Source: HB2-32-21 sp041603535 (GTDB lineage: Bacteria; Pseudomonadota; Gammaproteobacteria; Pseudomonadales; Porticoccaceae). From it: a DNA stretch of 64,000 bases. Below the pieces are notes generated by a model. The model saw only the letters and a program-made list of their open reading frames with translations. It was not told where the DNA came from and did no database searches. Positions within the stretch are counted from its first letter, which is position 1; each line of letters begins with the position of its first letter. Below, one piece after another: positions 35,309 through 44,426 of this stretch. The stretch is taken from the NCBI GenBank assembly GCA_041603535.1, contig JBFIEE010000006.1, positions 21,434-85,433 of the forward strand, read 5' to 3'. A program made the translations under genes and the position numbers.

Positions 35309-36175
35309 TCAATTCAGGTCGGCGCGCACCTCCGCAGCGGTAGCTGGTTCAGCGCCGGCTGCACGAATCGCTTTCACCGCCTCCTCTACCCACTGGACGT
35401 TGGTTTTGGTGTTGTGAAACGGCGCATCCTCCAGCCCCACGCGCACATGTCCGCCTAATTCGACGATTTTCGGAATCAACGGGATGGTGTTGATGTCGAG
35501 CCCGGCGACCATCCAGGGTGCACCGGGGGCCTCTTCTTCCATCAGTTTGGCGAGTGCCTCGATGGCCCATTCGCGGGGCGGAAAACAAAAGGTAAAGCCG
35601 TCCGACAGCATAAAGCGGAACACCGGTGTTTTGACGCCGGGAATGGAGCGGTACAATTTGGCACCCTCGCGCACAAAACCTGGCTCATAGCAGGCATAGG
35701 CGGGTCGCCAGCCGTACTGTGCTGCCAGCTCGGCACTGGCTTTGAGCACCGCCGGGCCATTTGCGTAGATGTTACCCCCATCGCCAAACAGATTTGCGGC
35801 ACTTTCTCTGGTAGAAAAATTGCAGGAGCCGGGATCGAGGATGCCCCATTCCAGTACGCCACGTCGACATAACTCGTTGGTCGTGGCGTTGCGAATTTCC
35901 GCGTCATCCGACATGGGTATTTCGATGGATGAGGGATAAACAATGGCATCCACGCGGTGTTGAATACCCTTAATGAAGGTATGACATATATCGGCATCGC
36001 CATTTTGCCTGCCGGTATTCGGGTCGAGGCTGTGGGCGTGAATTATTGCGGCACCGGCATTAACGCAGTCGATACCGTCACGGGTGATTTCCTCCGCGGT
36101 AACCGGAATATTAGGTTGGAGGGCCCGCGTCCACGCGCCATTCATGGCGACTTCAATCCAGACTTTCTGAGTCAT
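35309..36175 (-). CDS. BKACE family beta-keto acid cleavage enzyme
   Basis: 288 residues from ATG at 36175; GGGAG lies six bases upstream of it, which argues against the TTG at 36178. The sequence has the family opening KVWIEVAMNGAWTR, the metal-binding HAH in AAIIHAHSLDP, and the conserved C-terminal GGHVRVGLEDAPF, whose glutamate is also a metal ligand. BKACE enzymes condense a beta-keto acid with acetyl-CoA to give acetoacetate and a new CoA ester; 3-keto-5-aminohexanoate cleavage in lysine fermentation is the first described case. The true substrate here is not known. It is convergent with the Rieske-P450 gene, with 33 bases between. Confidence 0.85.
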   Translation of the reverse strand: MTQKVWIEVAMNGAWTRALQPNIPVTAEEITRDGIDCVNAGAAIIHAHSLDPNTGRQNGDADICHTFIKGIQHRVDAIVYPSSIEIPMSDDAEIRNATTNELCRRGVLEWGILDPGSCNFSTRESAANLFGDGGNIYANGPAVLKASAELAAQYGWRPAYACYEPGFVREGAKLYRSIPGVKTPVFRFMLSDGFTFCFPPREWAIEALAKLMEEEAPGAPWMVAGLDINTIPLIPKIVELGGHVRVGLEDAPFHNTKTNVQWVEEAVKAIRAAGAEPATAAEVRADLN

Positions 36176-36351
36176 CAAGTGCTCCCAGGTCGTTATCGTT
36201 ATTGCGGTTAATATAACGGGATACTATGGCGATCGGAAGAGGTTGTCCTGGGTAATAACGTTGCACGACAGCGGCAGCATCGTGTTCTATTGAACTTTTC
36301 GCCACGGCGGCGGCTCTTAAAACTACGTGTCAGTCAGGATTTGAAGTGAAT

Positions 36352-36897
36352 ATGAAAAAATTGCTCGGATTGTTCGTGTTCGTGTTGCTGCCCTTGTCAT
36401 GGTCAGGCGCAACCACGGTTTTTGCTAGAGACCAACTGTCTGTAGCAGAGGCGCAGGCTCTCATTGGGCGAGGTGAGCGGCTCGAGGCCATTCCCAGATC
36501 GACGTGGAAGCAACTACTCACTGCCGACCAGTATCATATTTTGTGGGATAAAGGCACTGAGCGGGCTTTTACCGGTGAGTTGCTGAAAAACCAGGGCAGT
36601 GGCGTTTATGTGACAGCGGGTTGTCGCCTGCCCGTGTTTCATTCAGCGCAAAAATTCGATTCGGGGACAGGCTGGCCAAGCTTTTGGGAAGTGTTCAATA
36701 AAGACAATGTAGTGCTCAAAAAAGACTGGGCGTGGGGGATCAGTCGTATGGAAGTACTATCAAAGTGTGGTGAGCATCTGGGTCACGTGTTTGAAGATGG
36801 TCCAGAGCCAACCGGCCTGCGTTATTGCATAAATTCCGCAGCCCTGGCCTTTGTTCCGGATAAGAGCAATAAATTATCCCCAGGAAAGCAGGAGTAG
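36352..36897 (+). CDS. msrB: Exported methionine-R-sulfoxide reductase (MsrB)
   Basis: 181 residues from ATG at 36352 (GTG at 36346 is an alternative). A signal peptide is evident: MKK, a hydrophobic core, then a likely cleavage near residue 26 after VFA. The MsrB domain has KFDSGTGWPSFW, CGEHLGHVFEDGP and the catalytic Cys159 in RYCINSAAL. The two CxxC pairs that bind zinc in many MsrB proteins are reduced to single cysteines (Cys91 and Cys139), so this is a zinc-free form, and Cys91 may act as resolving cysteine. It would repair oxidised methionines in the periplasm. No msrA or msrPQ gene is nearby. Confidence 0.88.
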   Translation: MKKLLGLFVFVLLPLSWSGATTVFARDQLSVAEAQALIGRGERLEAIPRSTWKQLLTADQYHILWDKGTERAFTGELLKNQGSGVYVTAGCRLPVFHSAQKFDSGTGWPSFWEVFNKDNVVLKKDWAWGISRMEVLSKCGEHLGHVFEDGPEPTGLRYCINSAALAFVPDKSNKLSPGKQE

Positions 36898-37178
36898 TGA
36901 CAGGCTGTTTTGGGGGAGCAGCGTTTTTACAGGCGAGGGTGAGAGAAGGCGCCGTTCTACCAGCGATGCCACGGCTTTCCCGCCGCCGGCGTGAACCGTT
37001 GACCCGCAGGAAATAAGCAAACATTTGGTTTATCATAGGCGGTCTTATTGTCCAGGTAGTACAGGCAACTTTTGACTATTATGATCATCACCAGACACGC
37101 TATATGTTGTTTGTCAGAACTCCCGCGGAGATTTGTGCGTCGCTTTCGCCCAGACCTCCTGTCAACAAAGGTGGGCCA

Positions 37179-37667
37179 ATGACAGCAATAGTTCATGAGG
37201 TAACCGTGAGTAATATTGTCGCGTCCATGCAGGGTATGCCTGGCGCGTTGTTACCCATTCTTCACGAAATCCAGCACGCGATCGGCTATATTCCTGCTGA
37301 ATCTGTGCCGGCCATCGCTAAAGGCCTCAATCTATCCCGCGCGGAAGTCCACGGGGTTATCAGCTTCTACCACCATTTCCGCAGTCAACCCGCCGGCAGA
37401 CATGTGGTCCAAATTTGTCGTGCCGAAGCCTGTCAGGCTGTTGGTGCGAGGGCGCTTGAGGCGCATGTTCAGAAGACCCTGAATGTTCAGACCGGTGAAA
37501 CCACAGCCGATGGCAATATCACTGTTGAGCCGGTTTATTGCCTGGGCAATTGCGCCTGCGGGCCTTCCGTGCAGATTGGTGACGACGTTTATGCTCGGGT
37601 CACCCCAGCGCGATTTGACGCATTGATGGTTGATCTGAACGCGGGCGCAGCGGAGGCGGCGAACTGA
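37179..37667 (+). CDS. fdsG: NAD-dependent formate dehydrogenase, gamma subunit
   Basis: 162 residues from ATG at 37179, which follows GGTGG; a longer frame from 37104 has no matching sequence. A NuoE-like thioredoxin-fold protein that holds one [2Fe-2S] cluster: Cys80-x4-Cys85 and Cys121-x3-Cys125 (CLGNCACGPS). The segment GYIPAESVPAIAKGLNLSRA and SFYHHFR are typical. It is the first gene of an fdsGBACD operon and carries electrons between the FMN of FdsB and the FdsA clusters. Its stop overlaps the fdsB start by one base (TGATG). I saw no LysR-type fdsR gene upstream in the window. Confidence 0.92.
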   Translation: MTAIVHEVTVSNIVASMQGMPGALLPILHEIQHAIGYIPAESVPAIAKGLNLSRAEVHGVISFYHHFRSQPAGRHVVQICRAEACQAVGARALEAHVQKTLNVQTGETTADGNITVEPVYCLGNCACGPSVQIGDDVYARVTPARFDALMVDLNAGAAEAAN

Positions 37668-39238
37668 TGACGACAATCTATGTGCCCCGCGATACCACTG
37701 CCTGTGCGCTGGGCGCTGACGCGGTGGCGGCGGCGATCAGAGCCGAGGCCGCGTTGCGTGACATCGACATTACGCTGGTTCGAAACGGCTCTCGCGGCAT
37801 GTTCTGGCTGGAGACGCTGGTCGAGGTCGAGGGCGCTGACCAGCAGCAAACCAGTGGCAGAGTTGCCTACGGTCCGGTTACAGCAAGTGACGTGCCTGCC
37901 CTGTTTGATGCCCGTTTTTACGAAGGCAAGCCTGGCGCGAACGAGTCTGATCTGTGCCTGGGTTTAACGGAAGAAATTCCCTATTTGAAAAATCAGCAGC
38001 GGGTGAATTTTGCCCGTGCGGGCATTATTGATCCACTCTCCATCGAGGATTACCGGGCGCAGGGTGGTTATGTTGGCCTAGACCGAGCGTTGACAATGAC
38101 GCCACAGGCTATCGTTGATCAGGTGAAGGCATCAGGTCTGCGGGGGCGGGGCGGAGCAGCATTCCCGACCGGTATCAAGTGGCAGACAGTGCTCGCTACC
38201 GAGGCGGAGCAAAAGTACATTGTTTGCAATGCTGACGAAGGTGATTCCGGTACTTTCGCAGACCGCTTGCTCATGGAAGCTGACCCCTTCCAGTTAATTG
38301 AGGGGATGACCATTGCTGGACTGGCGGTGGGCGCGACGCAGGGCTACATCTACTTACGTTCAGAATATCCGCAGGCGCACAAAGTTCTGAAAGCTGCTTT
38401 GGCCAGGGCCTACGAGACCAATTATCTCGGTGCAAACGTTGCCGGAAGCGGCAGGCAGTTTGACCTTGAAGTACGTCTTGGCGCAGGGGCCTATATTTGC
38501 GGAGAGGAAACCTCCCTGCTCGACAGTCTTGAAGGCAAGCGGGGCATGGTGCGAGCCAAGCCACCGCTGCCGGCCATTGTTGGCCTCTTCGGCAAGCCGA
38601 CGGTGATTAATAATGTGCTGACCCTGGCGACGGTCTCGGCCATTTTTGAGAAGGGTGCAGAGTACTATAAAGATCTCGGCACCGGACGGTCATTGGGCAC
38701 GCTGCCTATGCAGCTGGCGGGCAACATCAGGCGTGGCGGTATTGTCGAGTTGGCTTTCGGTACTACCTTACGCAGACTGATTGAGGAGTTTGGCGGTGGC
38801 ACCGCGAGTGGTCGGCCAGTCAGGGCAATTCAGGTGGGCGGTCCGCTGGGGGCCTATCTGGCCGAGTCACAATGGGATATCGCGCTGGACTATGAAACTT
38901 TCGCCGCTGCCCGAGCGATGCTTGGGCACGGTGGTGTCGTGGTGTTTGATGATACGGTGGATATGTCGGAGCAAGCCCGTTTCGCCATGGAGTTTTGTGT
39001 GGTGGAATCCTGTGGCAAGTGTACACCCTGCCGTATTGGCTCCACGCGCGGCGTAGAGGTGATTGACAAAATCCGCGCTGGCGATGAGCCTGATAAAAAC
39101 CTTATTTTGCTCCATGATCTGTGTGACACGATGGAATTTGGTTCGCTGTGTGCAATGGGTGGGTTGACGCCTTTTCCGGTGCGCAGCGCTTTAGCGCATT
39201 TCCCCGAAGATTTCGGGGCAAATAGAGGTGGGGATTAG
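37667..39238 (+). CDS. fdsB: NAD-dependent formate dehydrogenase, beta subunit
   Basis: 523 residues. An N-terminal thioredoxin-like domain (about 1-85) is followed by a NuoF-like domain: GLRGRGGAAFPTGIKW for FMN/NADH binding, CNADEGDSGTFADRL, GAYICGEETSLLDSLEGKRG and the [4Fe-4S] site CGKCTPCRIG with a fourth cysteine in GSLCAMGG. It passes electrons from formate oxidation to NAD. It overlaps fdsG and is followed by fdsA after 69 bases that include a GGGAGG ribosome site. Confidence 0.93.
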   Translation: MTTIYVPRDTTACALGADAVAAAIRAEAALRDIDITLVRNGSRGMFWLETLVEVEGADQQQTSGRVAYGPVTASDVPALFDARFYEGKPGANESDLCLGLTEEIPYLKNQQRVNFARAGIIDPLSIEDYRAQGGYVGLDRALTMTPQAIVDQVKASGLRGRGGAAFPTGIKWQTVLATEAEQKYIVCNADEGDSGTFADRLLMEADPFQLIEGMTIAGLAVGATQGYIYLRSEYPQAHKVLKAALARAYETNYLGANVAGSGRQFDLEVRLGAGAYICGEETSLLDSLEGKRGMVRAKPPLPAIVGLFGKPTVINNVLTLATVSAIFEKGAEYYKDLGTGRSLGTLPMQLAGNIRRGGIVELAFGTTLRRLIEEFGGGTASGRPVRAIQVGGPLGAYLAESQWDIALDYETFAAARAMLGHGGVVVFDDTVDMSEQARFAMEFCVVESCGKCTPCRIGSTRGVEVIDKIRAGDEPDKNLILLHDLCDTMEFGSLCAMGGLTPFPVRSALAHFPEDFGANRGGD

Positions 39239-39307
39239 GCCCTTACCGGAGTTAGATCGCATAACGATCAAGGTATCCAGGTAAGACCCCGCGAGGGAGG
39301 ACGAAAC

Positions 39308-42181
39308 ATGTTGGAATATTACGTACCACAAAAAGACTACGGCACACTGCCGAGTGTTGCCACAACCACCGTTACGCTCAACATCGACGGTGTTGTGATT
39401 ACTGTGCCTGAGGGCACATCGGTGATGCGTGCTGCGGCCGAAGCCGGAATCAAAGTTCCCAAGTTGTGTGCGACTGACACCCTGGAAGCCTTTGGCTCCT
39501 GCCGCATGTGTATGGTCGAAATCGATGGCCGCAAAGGTTATCCCGCCTCCTGCACCACGCCGGCAGAACAGGGCATGGTGGTGCGCACCCAGACCGATAA
39601 AGTCGCCGATTTGCGCCGTAATATGATGGAGTTGTACATCTCCGATCACCCGCTGGACTGCCTCACCTGTCCCACCAACGGTAATTGCGAGCTGCAGGAT
39701 ACCGCGGGCGAAGTGGGTCTTCGGGAAGTGCGTTATGGCTATGAGGGCAATAACCACCTGATCGCGGAAAAAGACCAGTCCAACCCGTACTTCACTTTTG
39801 ATCCGTCTAAATGCATCGTCTGTTCGCGTTGTGTCCGCGCCTGTGAGGAGACTCAGGGTACGTTTGCGCTGACCATTGACGGTCGTGGTTTTGCGTCGAA
39901 GGTCAGCCCCAGTCAGAACGAAGCCTTCATGGGCTCGGAGTGTGTGTCCTGTGGCGCCTGTGTCGATGTCTGCCCAACTGCAACGCTGACTGAAAACACC
40001 ATTATCAAGTTTGGTCAGCCTGAACACAGCGTTCTGACCACTTGCGCCTATTGTGGCGTGGGCTGTTCGTTCAAAGCCGAAATGCGCGGCAACACGGTGG
40101 TCAATATGACCCCGTGGAAAGATGGCAAGGCCAATGAAGGACACGCCTGCGTCAAGGGTCGCTTTGCCTTTGGTTACGCGACCCATCAGGATCGCGTCAC
40201 CACGCCGATGATTCGCGATGCCATTGATCAACCCTGGCAGCCAGTGAGCTGGGACGAGGCTTTTGCCTTTGCTGCTAAACGCTTGCGCGCTATCCAGGAT
40301 AAATACGGCCGCAACAGTATTGGTGGCATCACTTCGTCGCGTTGTACCAACGAGGAGGTGTGGCTGGTGCAAAAACTGGTGCGCGCCGGTTTTGGCAACA
40401 ACAATGTCGACACCTGTGCGCGGGTTTGTCATTCGCCCACTGGCTACGGATTGAAAACTACCCTGGGCGAATCTGCTGGTACTCAGTCATTCGCGTCCGT
40501 GGCGAAATCCGATGTCGTGATGGTTATGGGCGCCAACCCGACAGATGCCCACCCGGTGTTTGCATCACGACTCAAAAAGCGGTTGCGGGAAGGCGCCAGG
40601 CTGATCATTGTCGATCCGCGCAAGATACAGCTGGTGGCGTCACCCCACATCAAGGCTGACTATCATCTGCCGGTGCGGCCCGGTACCAATGTAGCGTTTA
40701 TCAACGCCATGGCCCATGTGATTATCACCGAAGGCCTGGAGGCGAAAGCTTTTATAGCAGAGCGCTGCGAAAAGCCGGCTTACGATCAATGGCGAGCCTT
40801 CGTCAGCGATCAAAAACATTCCCCGGAAGCGACCGAAAACATTACTGGTATCCCTGCAGCCGACCTGCGTGGCGCGGCGCGGCTGTTTGCTAACGGTGGC
40901 AACGGCGCCATTTATTATGGCCTGGGTGTTACCGAACACAGTCAGGGCTCGACCACGGTGATGGGTATCGCCAATCTGGCCATGGCCACAGGCAATATTG
41001 GCCGCGAAGGCGTCGGGGTGAATCCGCTGCGCGGTCAGAACAATGTGCAGGGTTCCTGTGACATGGGCTCCTTCCCTCACGAGCTACCCGGATACCGGCA
41101 CATTGCCGATGATCAGGCCCGCGGATTATTTGAAAAGGACTGGAAGGTCACGCTGGACAATGAACCCGGTTTGCGTATCCCTAATATGTTTGATGCCGCT
41201 ATCGACGGTGACTTCAAAGGTTTGTACTGCCAGGGCGAGGACATCGCCCAGTCAGATCCGAATACCCATCATGTGGAGTCTGCCTTGTCATCGCTGGAAT
41301 GCCTGATTGTGCAGGATATCTTTCTCAACGAAACCGCTAAATACGCCCATGTATTTTTACCGGGTTCGTCGTTTCTCGAAAAGGACGGCACGTTTACCAA
41401 TGCGGAACGTCGTATCTCGCCGGTGCGACGGGCCATGCCGCCGAAGGCCGGATTAGCGGACTGGGAGGCGACACTGGGGCTTGCCAAAGCATTGGGTATG
41501 GATATGCACTACGATCATCCCAGCCAGATCATGGAGGAAATCGCTCGGTTGACGCCAACTTTCCGTGGCGTCACTTATGAAAAACTCACCGAGCTTGGCA
41601 GTATCCAGTGGCCCTGTAACGACGAGGCCCCGACAGGTACGCCGACGATGCATATCGACGAATTTGTGCGCGGCAAAGGCTTTTTCGCCATCACCGACTT
41701 TGTGCCGACGGATGAACGCGCCAGCCGCAAATTCCCCCTCTTGTTGACTACGGGGCGGATTCTCAGCCAGTACAACGTCGGCGCGCAGACTAGGCGCACG
41801 GCCAACAATAACTGGCACAGTGAGGATATTCTGGAAATGCATCCCCACGATGCCGAGGAGCGTGGCATCAACGATGGCGACTGGACGGGTATTCAAAGCC
41901 GAGTGGGTGACACGGTGTTGCGGGCCAGAGTTACCGAGGACGTACAGCCCGGCGTGGTGTACACCACTTTTCATTTTCCGTTTTCCGGCGCCAATGTCAT
42001 TACCACGGACAATTCCGACTGGGCCACCAATTGTCCCGAATACAAGGTGACAGCTGTGCAGGTCAGCAAGGTGACGGCACCTTCCGAATGGCAGGACCGA
42101 CAGCATAAATTTAACGAACAACAGCTCAACTTTTTGCGAGCCGCACGGCGTCAGGATGAAGAAACCAGTCCAGCCCGCTGA
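39308..42181 (+). CDS. fdsA: NAD-dependent formate dehydrogenase, molybdenum (or tungsten) alpha subunit
   Basis: 957 residues. The N-terminus has a [2Fe-2S] ferredoxin domain (FGSCRMCMVEIDG), a His-Cys3 cluster site (HPLDCLTCPTNGNC), two [4Fe-4S] sites (CIVCSRCVRAC and CVSCGACVDVCP) and the catalytic-domain cluster CAYCGVGC. The bis-MGD enzyme part holds the active-site metal ligand Cys374 next to His375 in CARVCHSPTGYG; it is cysteine, not selenocysteine. It oxidises formate to carbon dioxide in the cytoplasm and, in characterised relatives, can also reduce carbon dioxide. It overlaps fdhD by 26 bases. Confidence 0.95.
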   Translation: MLEYYVPQKDYGTLPSVATTTVTLNIDGVVITVPEGTSVMRAAAEAGIKVPKLCATDTLEAFGSCRMCMVEIDGRKGYPASCTTPAEQGMVVRTQTDKVADLRRNMMELYISDHPLDCLTCPTNGNCELQDTAGEVGLREVRYGYEGNNHLIAEKDQSNPYFTFDPSKCIVCSRCVRACEETQGTFALTIDGRGFASKVSPSQNEAFMGSECVSCGACVDVCPTATLTENTIIKFGQPEHSVLTTCAYCGVGCSFKAEMRGNTVVNMTPWKDGKANEGHACVKGRFAFGYATHQDRVTTPMIRDAIDQPWQPVSWDEAFAFAAKRLRAIQDKYGRNSIGGITSSRCTNEEVWLVQKLVRAGFGNNNVDTCARVCHSPTGYGLKTTLGESAGTQSFASVAKSDVVMVMGANPTDAHPVFASRLKKRLREGARLIIVDPRKIQLVASPHIKADYHLPVRPGTNVAFINAMAHVIITEGLEAKAFIAERCEKPAYDQWRAFVSDQKHSPEATENITGIPAADLRGAARLFANGGNGAIYYGLGVTEHSQGSTTVMGIANLAMATGNIGREGVGVNPLRGQNNVQGSCDMGSFPHELPGYRHIADDQARGLFEKDWKVTLDNEPGLRIPNMFDAAIDGDFKGLYCQGEDIAQSDPNTHHVESALSSLECLIVQDIFLNETAKYAHVFLPGSSFLEKDGTFTNAERRISPVRRAMPPKAGLADWEATLGLAKALGMDMHYDHPSQIMEEIARLTPTFRGVTYEKLTELGSIQWPCNDEAPTGTPTMHIDEFVRGKGFFAITDFVPTDERASRKFPLLLTTGRILSQYNVGAQTRRTANNNWHSEDILEMHPHDAEERGINDGDWTGIQSRVGDTVLRARVTEDVQPGVVYTTFHFPFSGANVITTDNSDWATNCPEYKVTAVQVSKVTAPSEWQDRQHKFNEQQLNFLRAARRQDEETSPAR

Positions 42182-43142
42182 GTCTGAGGCAAGCGACAGG
42201 CGTCCTGGCGGTTCGTGCGATGGTTTGTATGATGGTCGTTCCGACTCGGCCGATAGCGATCACCACGTCGCTAGCTGCCCCCAGGTAGTTGGTGAATGGC
42301 GAGAGGGGCGCTCGACACAGGTTGCTGACGAGGTTATTTGTGAAACCGCCGTTGCACTGGTGTACAACGGTATATCTCATGTCGTGATGATGGCGACTCC
42401 CGATTACCTTGAAGATTTGGCCCTCGGTTTTAGTCTTACGGAAGGCATTCTTCAGCACCCCGCTCAACTTTATGATATGTCGGTCGTACCGCGGCGTGTT
42501 GCGGTGGGCGGGCGCGGCGCAGATGACCGCCGTGGTGCAGGGAATGATACGGCTGGTGATCTGGACGTGGCTGGCGGCATGGAAATAGCAATGGATATAG
42601 CGGCGGAGCGTTTCGCACTCCTGAAACAGGCGCGGCGCAACCTGACGGGACGCACTGGCTGCGGTTTGTGTGGGGCCGAGTCACTGGAACAGGCAATCCG
42701 ACGGCCAACGCCGGTGGTTGGTAACCAGCGTTTTCCGCACAGCGCCATTGAGCGGGCGGTCAACCAGCTGGAAGCGAATCAGCCGCTGCAAGCGATAACT
42801 GGTGCCGTTCACGGGGCTGCATTGTGCCATGCCGATGGCAATATTCTGCTGCTGCGTGAAGATGTCGGTCGCCACAATGCCCTGGATAAGCTTTATGGGG
42901 CGCTGTGTCGGCAAAGCCGTGGCGCGCACCAGCTGGCCGGTAGTTTTGTAATGATATCAAGCCGCGCCAGTTACGAAATGGTGGTCAAGGCCGCCGTGAT
43001 GGGCGTCGAAATGTTGGTGGCGGTGTCCGCGCCTACGCGGCTTGCCATCGATCTGGCGCACCAGGCCAATATTACGCTGGTGGGCTTTGCTCGTCCCGGT
43101 CGCCACATGGTTTATACCCATCCGCAACGTATTATTAATTGA
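42156..43142 (+). CDS. fdhD: Formate dehydrogenase sulfurtransferase FdhD/FdsC
   Basis: 328 residues, with a low-complexity Asp/Ser-rich N-terminal extension of about 50 residues before the family core. The core has EVICETAVALVYNG, DLALGFSLTEGI, the cysteine pair in GRTGCGLCGAESL, and the C-terminal REDVGRHNALDK, SSRASYEMVVKAA and VGFARPGRHMVYTH. FdhD transfers sulfur from IscS to the molybdenum cofactor, without which formate dehydrogenase is inactive. The start is inside fdsA and the stop overlaps the fdsD ATG, so the genes are translationally coupled. In fds operons this gene is called fdsC. Confidence 0.92.
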   Translation: MKKPVQPAESEASDRRPGGSCDGLYDGRSDSADSDHHVASCPQVVGEWREGRSTQVADEVICETAVALVYNGISHVVMMATPDYLEDLALGFSLTEGILQHPAQLYDMSVVPRRVAVGGRGADDRRGAGNDTAGDLDVAGGMEIAMDIAAERFALLKQARRNLTGRTGCGLCGAESLEQAIRRPTPVVGNQRFPHSAIERAVNQLEANQPLQAITGAVHGAALCHADGNILLLREDVGRHNALDKLYGALCRQSRGAHQLAGSFVMISSRASYEMVVKAAVMGVEMLVAVSAPTRLAIDLAHQANITLVGFARPGRHMVYTHPQRIIN

Positions 43143-43384
43143 TGTCAGCAGAGGAGCCGTTCCCCGTGTCACATAACAGTGTCGATCACCTCGTCAAAAT
43201 GGCCAACCAGATAGCCGCCTGTATACCCGCAGCTGACGCCGAGGCGAAAGTTCAAAGCACTGCGACACACATCAAAAAGTTCTGGTCGCCGTCAATGATA
43301 AAAAATATCCGTGAATATACTGCCGAGGGTGGTGCAGGTTTGACGCCTGCGGCAGCCGAGGCGGTCGCGACACTGGCTAAATAA
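43142..43384 (+). CDS. fdsD: NAD-dependent formate dehydrogenase, delta subunit
   Basis: 80 residues from ATG at 43142 (TGATG overlap with fdhD). The sequence VDHLVKMANQIAACIPAADA followed by HIKKFWSPSMIKNI is the FdsD signature. It is a small helical subunit needed for assembly of the active FDH complex in characterised relatives. It is the last gene of the operon. A 12-bp direct repeat, GCTAACCAAATA, occurs just downstream at 43389-43400 and 43439-43450. Confidence 0.9.
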   Translation: MSAEEPFPVSHNSVDHLVKMANQIAACIPAADAEAKVQSTATHIKKFWSPSMIKNIREYTAEGGAGLTPAAAEAVATLAK

Positions 43385-43528
43385 CAAAGCTAACCAAATA
43401 GCGGTGTTAATAACTGTGACGCTGCTAATAGCAGTAACGCTAACCAAATAACGGGATAGGTCTGTGGTATCCCGCCGCCGCGTTAACCGATGGTGCCTTC
43501 ATGACGGTGCCTTCATACAGGAGGCTGG

Positions 43529-44080
43529 TCACCCACCCACGGCTTTCTGCAGGAATGTGAGGTCAACTCCCGCACTGTTCTGCCCATCACTGACAAGAAT
43601 ATGATCATCCTGAATGGTGAATTCCATACGCATATGTTTTTGCGCGAAGCTGGCCAGGTTCTCGGTGGCTTCTTTGGGCAGGTCGATAATGCTCAGGTTT
43701 TTGTGCCGGCACAATGTGCTCTGGTTTTGCTCCCACCAGAGTTGCACACTGTGCCCGCCATAACAGTACAGGAACACCTGCCTGGCTCTGCCGCAGGCTT
43801 TGCGTAGCCTTTTGGTTTCTGGCAGCCCCAGGTCGATCCAGGTATCAATGTCATCGGTAAGGCTTTTTTGCCACAGATCCGGTTCATCCTGAGTGCTCAG
43901 ACCCCGGGTGAATTGCAGGGTGTCGCTAGCGTGCAGCGCGAAAGCCAGTAACCGAATCATCATTCTCGCATCGGTTTCAGAGGGGTGTCTGGCCAGGGTG
44001 AGCGTATGCTCCCGATAGTAGCCGCGATTGATATCGGCGACCTGGATAATGGCTTTAAAAATAGTGGCTTTCAATGCCAT
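43529..44080 (-). CDS. yaeQ: YaeQ family protein
   Basis: 183 residues, normal length. MALKATIFKAIIQVADINRG, HPSETDARMMIRLLAFALHA and WIDLGLPETKRLRKACGRA are diagnostic, as is the central VQLWWEQN. YaeQ has a fold related to PD-(D/E)XK nucleases; its function is not established, although early work linked it to RfaH-independent transcription. It is a single minus-strand gene convergent with the formate dehydrogenase operon. Confidence 0.93.
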   Translation of the reverse strand: MALKATIFKAIIQVADINRGYYREHTLTLARHPSETDARMMIRLLAFALHASDTLQFTRGLSTQDEPDLWQKSLTDDIDTWIDLGLPETKRLRKACGRARQVFLYCYGGHSVQLWWEQNQSTLCRHKNLSIIDLPKEATENLASFAQKHMRMEFTIQDDHILVSDGQNSAGVDLTFLQKAVGG

Positions 44081-44426
44081 CAGTTAGTTTCTCGCGGTGG
44101 GTAAAATAAAGTAAGTAAACAGGGTCGGTTAATGGGACGGGTTAATATCGGCCAAGGCCGGATGGTCGAGTATAAGATGGTCGAGTATAAATGGTTACCG
44201 ATGTTGATTTCCGCCGCGGGCTCGCATTGCTATGGTGTGATTATAGACCGCGGCCAGTCACGGCCAAACGTGCAAAGGGGGTCGAGTAGGGGTCTCGTTA
44301 TCGGTGGCCCAATGTCAATGGTTTCGCGTCCTCCGGTATAGTTTCGGTTGGGCAGACTATCATGAGCTAGAACCGGCGCCAGGAAGAAAAATAAAAGCAG
44401 CTGATCCAACTGAGAGGTAAACCACC
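44081..44426. other. Intergenic region, 346 bases, with a tandem duplication
   Basis: This region lies between the diverging yaeQ and amidohydrolase genes and should hold both promoters. A frame at 44132-44341 exists but has no recognisable product and no ribosome site. The duplicated 15-mer at 44161-44190 is annotated separately. The amidohydrolase start is preceded by GAGAGG. Confidence 0.45.
44161..44190. repeat. Perfect 15-bp tandem duplication
   Basis: GATGGTCGAGTATAA occurs twice with no mismatch, at 44161-44175 and 44176-44190, and is followed by a third ATGG. The identity suggests a recent duplication, or a paired binding site between divergent promoters. Confidence 0.7.

Noticed and set aside
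39191..40432. A 413-codon minus-strand frame across fdsB end and fdsA
   Set aside because: It is antisense to the iron-sulfur region of fdsA, and its translation has no domain pattern or ribosome site.
40424..40432. Selenocysteine site in the formate dehydrogenase
   Set aside because: The metal-ligand codon is TGT (cysteine) and there is no in-frame TGA.
43385..43452. Strong terminator after the formate dehydrogenase operon
   Set aside because: Only a four-base stem (CTGC-TAATA-GCAG) without a U-run is visible, together with a 12-bp direct repeat. This is too weak to call.
44132..44341. A small protein of 69 residues containing a duplicated M-V-E-Y-K
   Set aside because: The duplication comes from a 15-bp DNA repeat, there is no ribosome site, and the rest has no family pattern. 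It is better read as noncoding.
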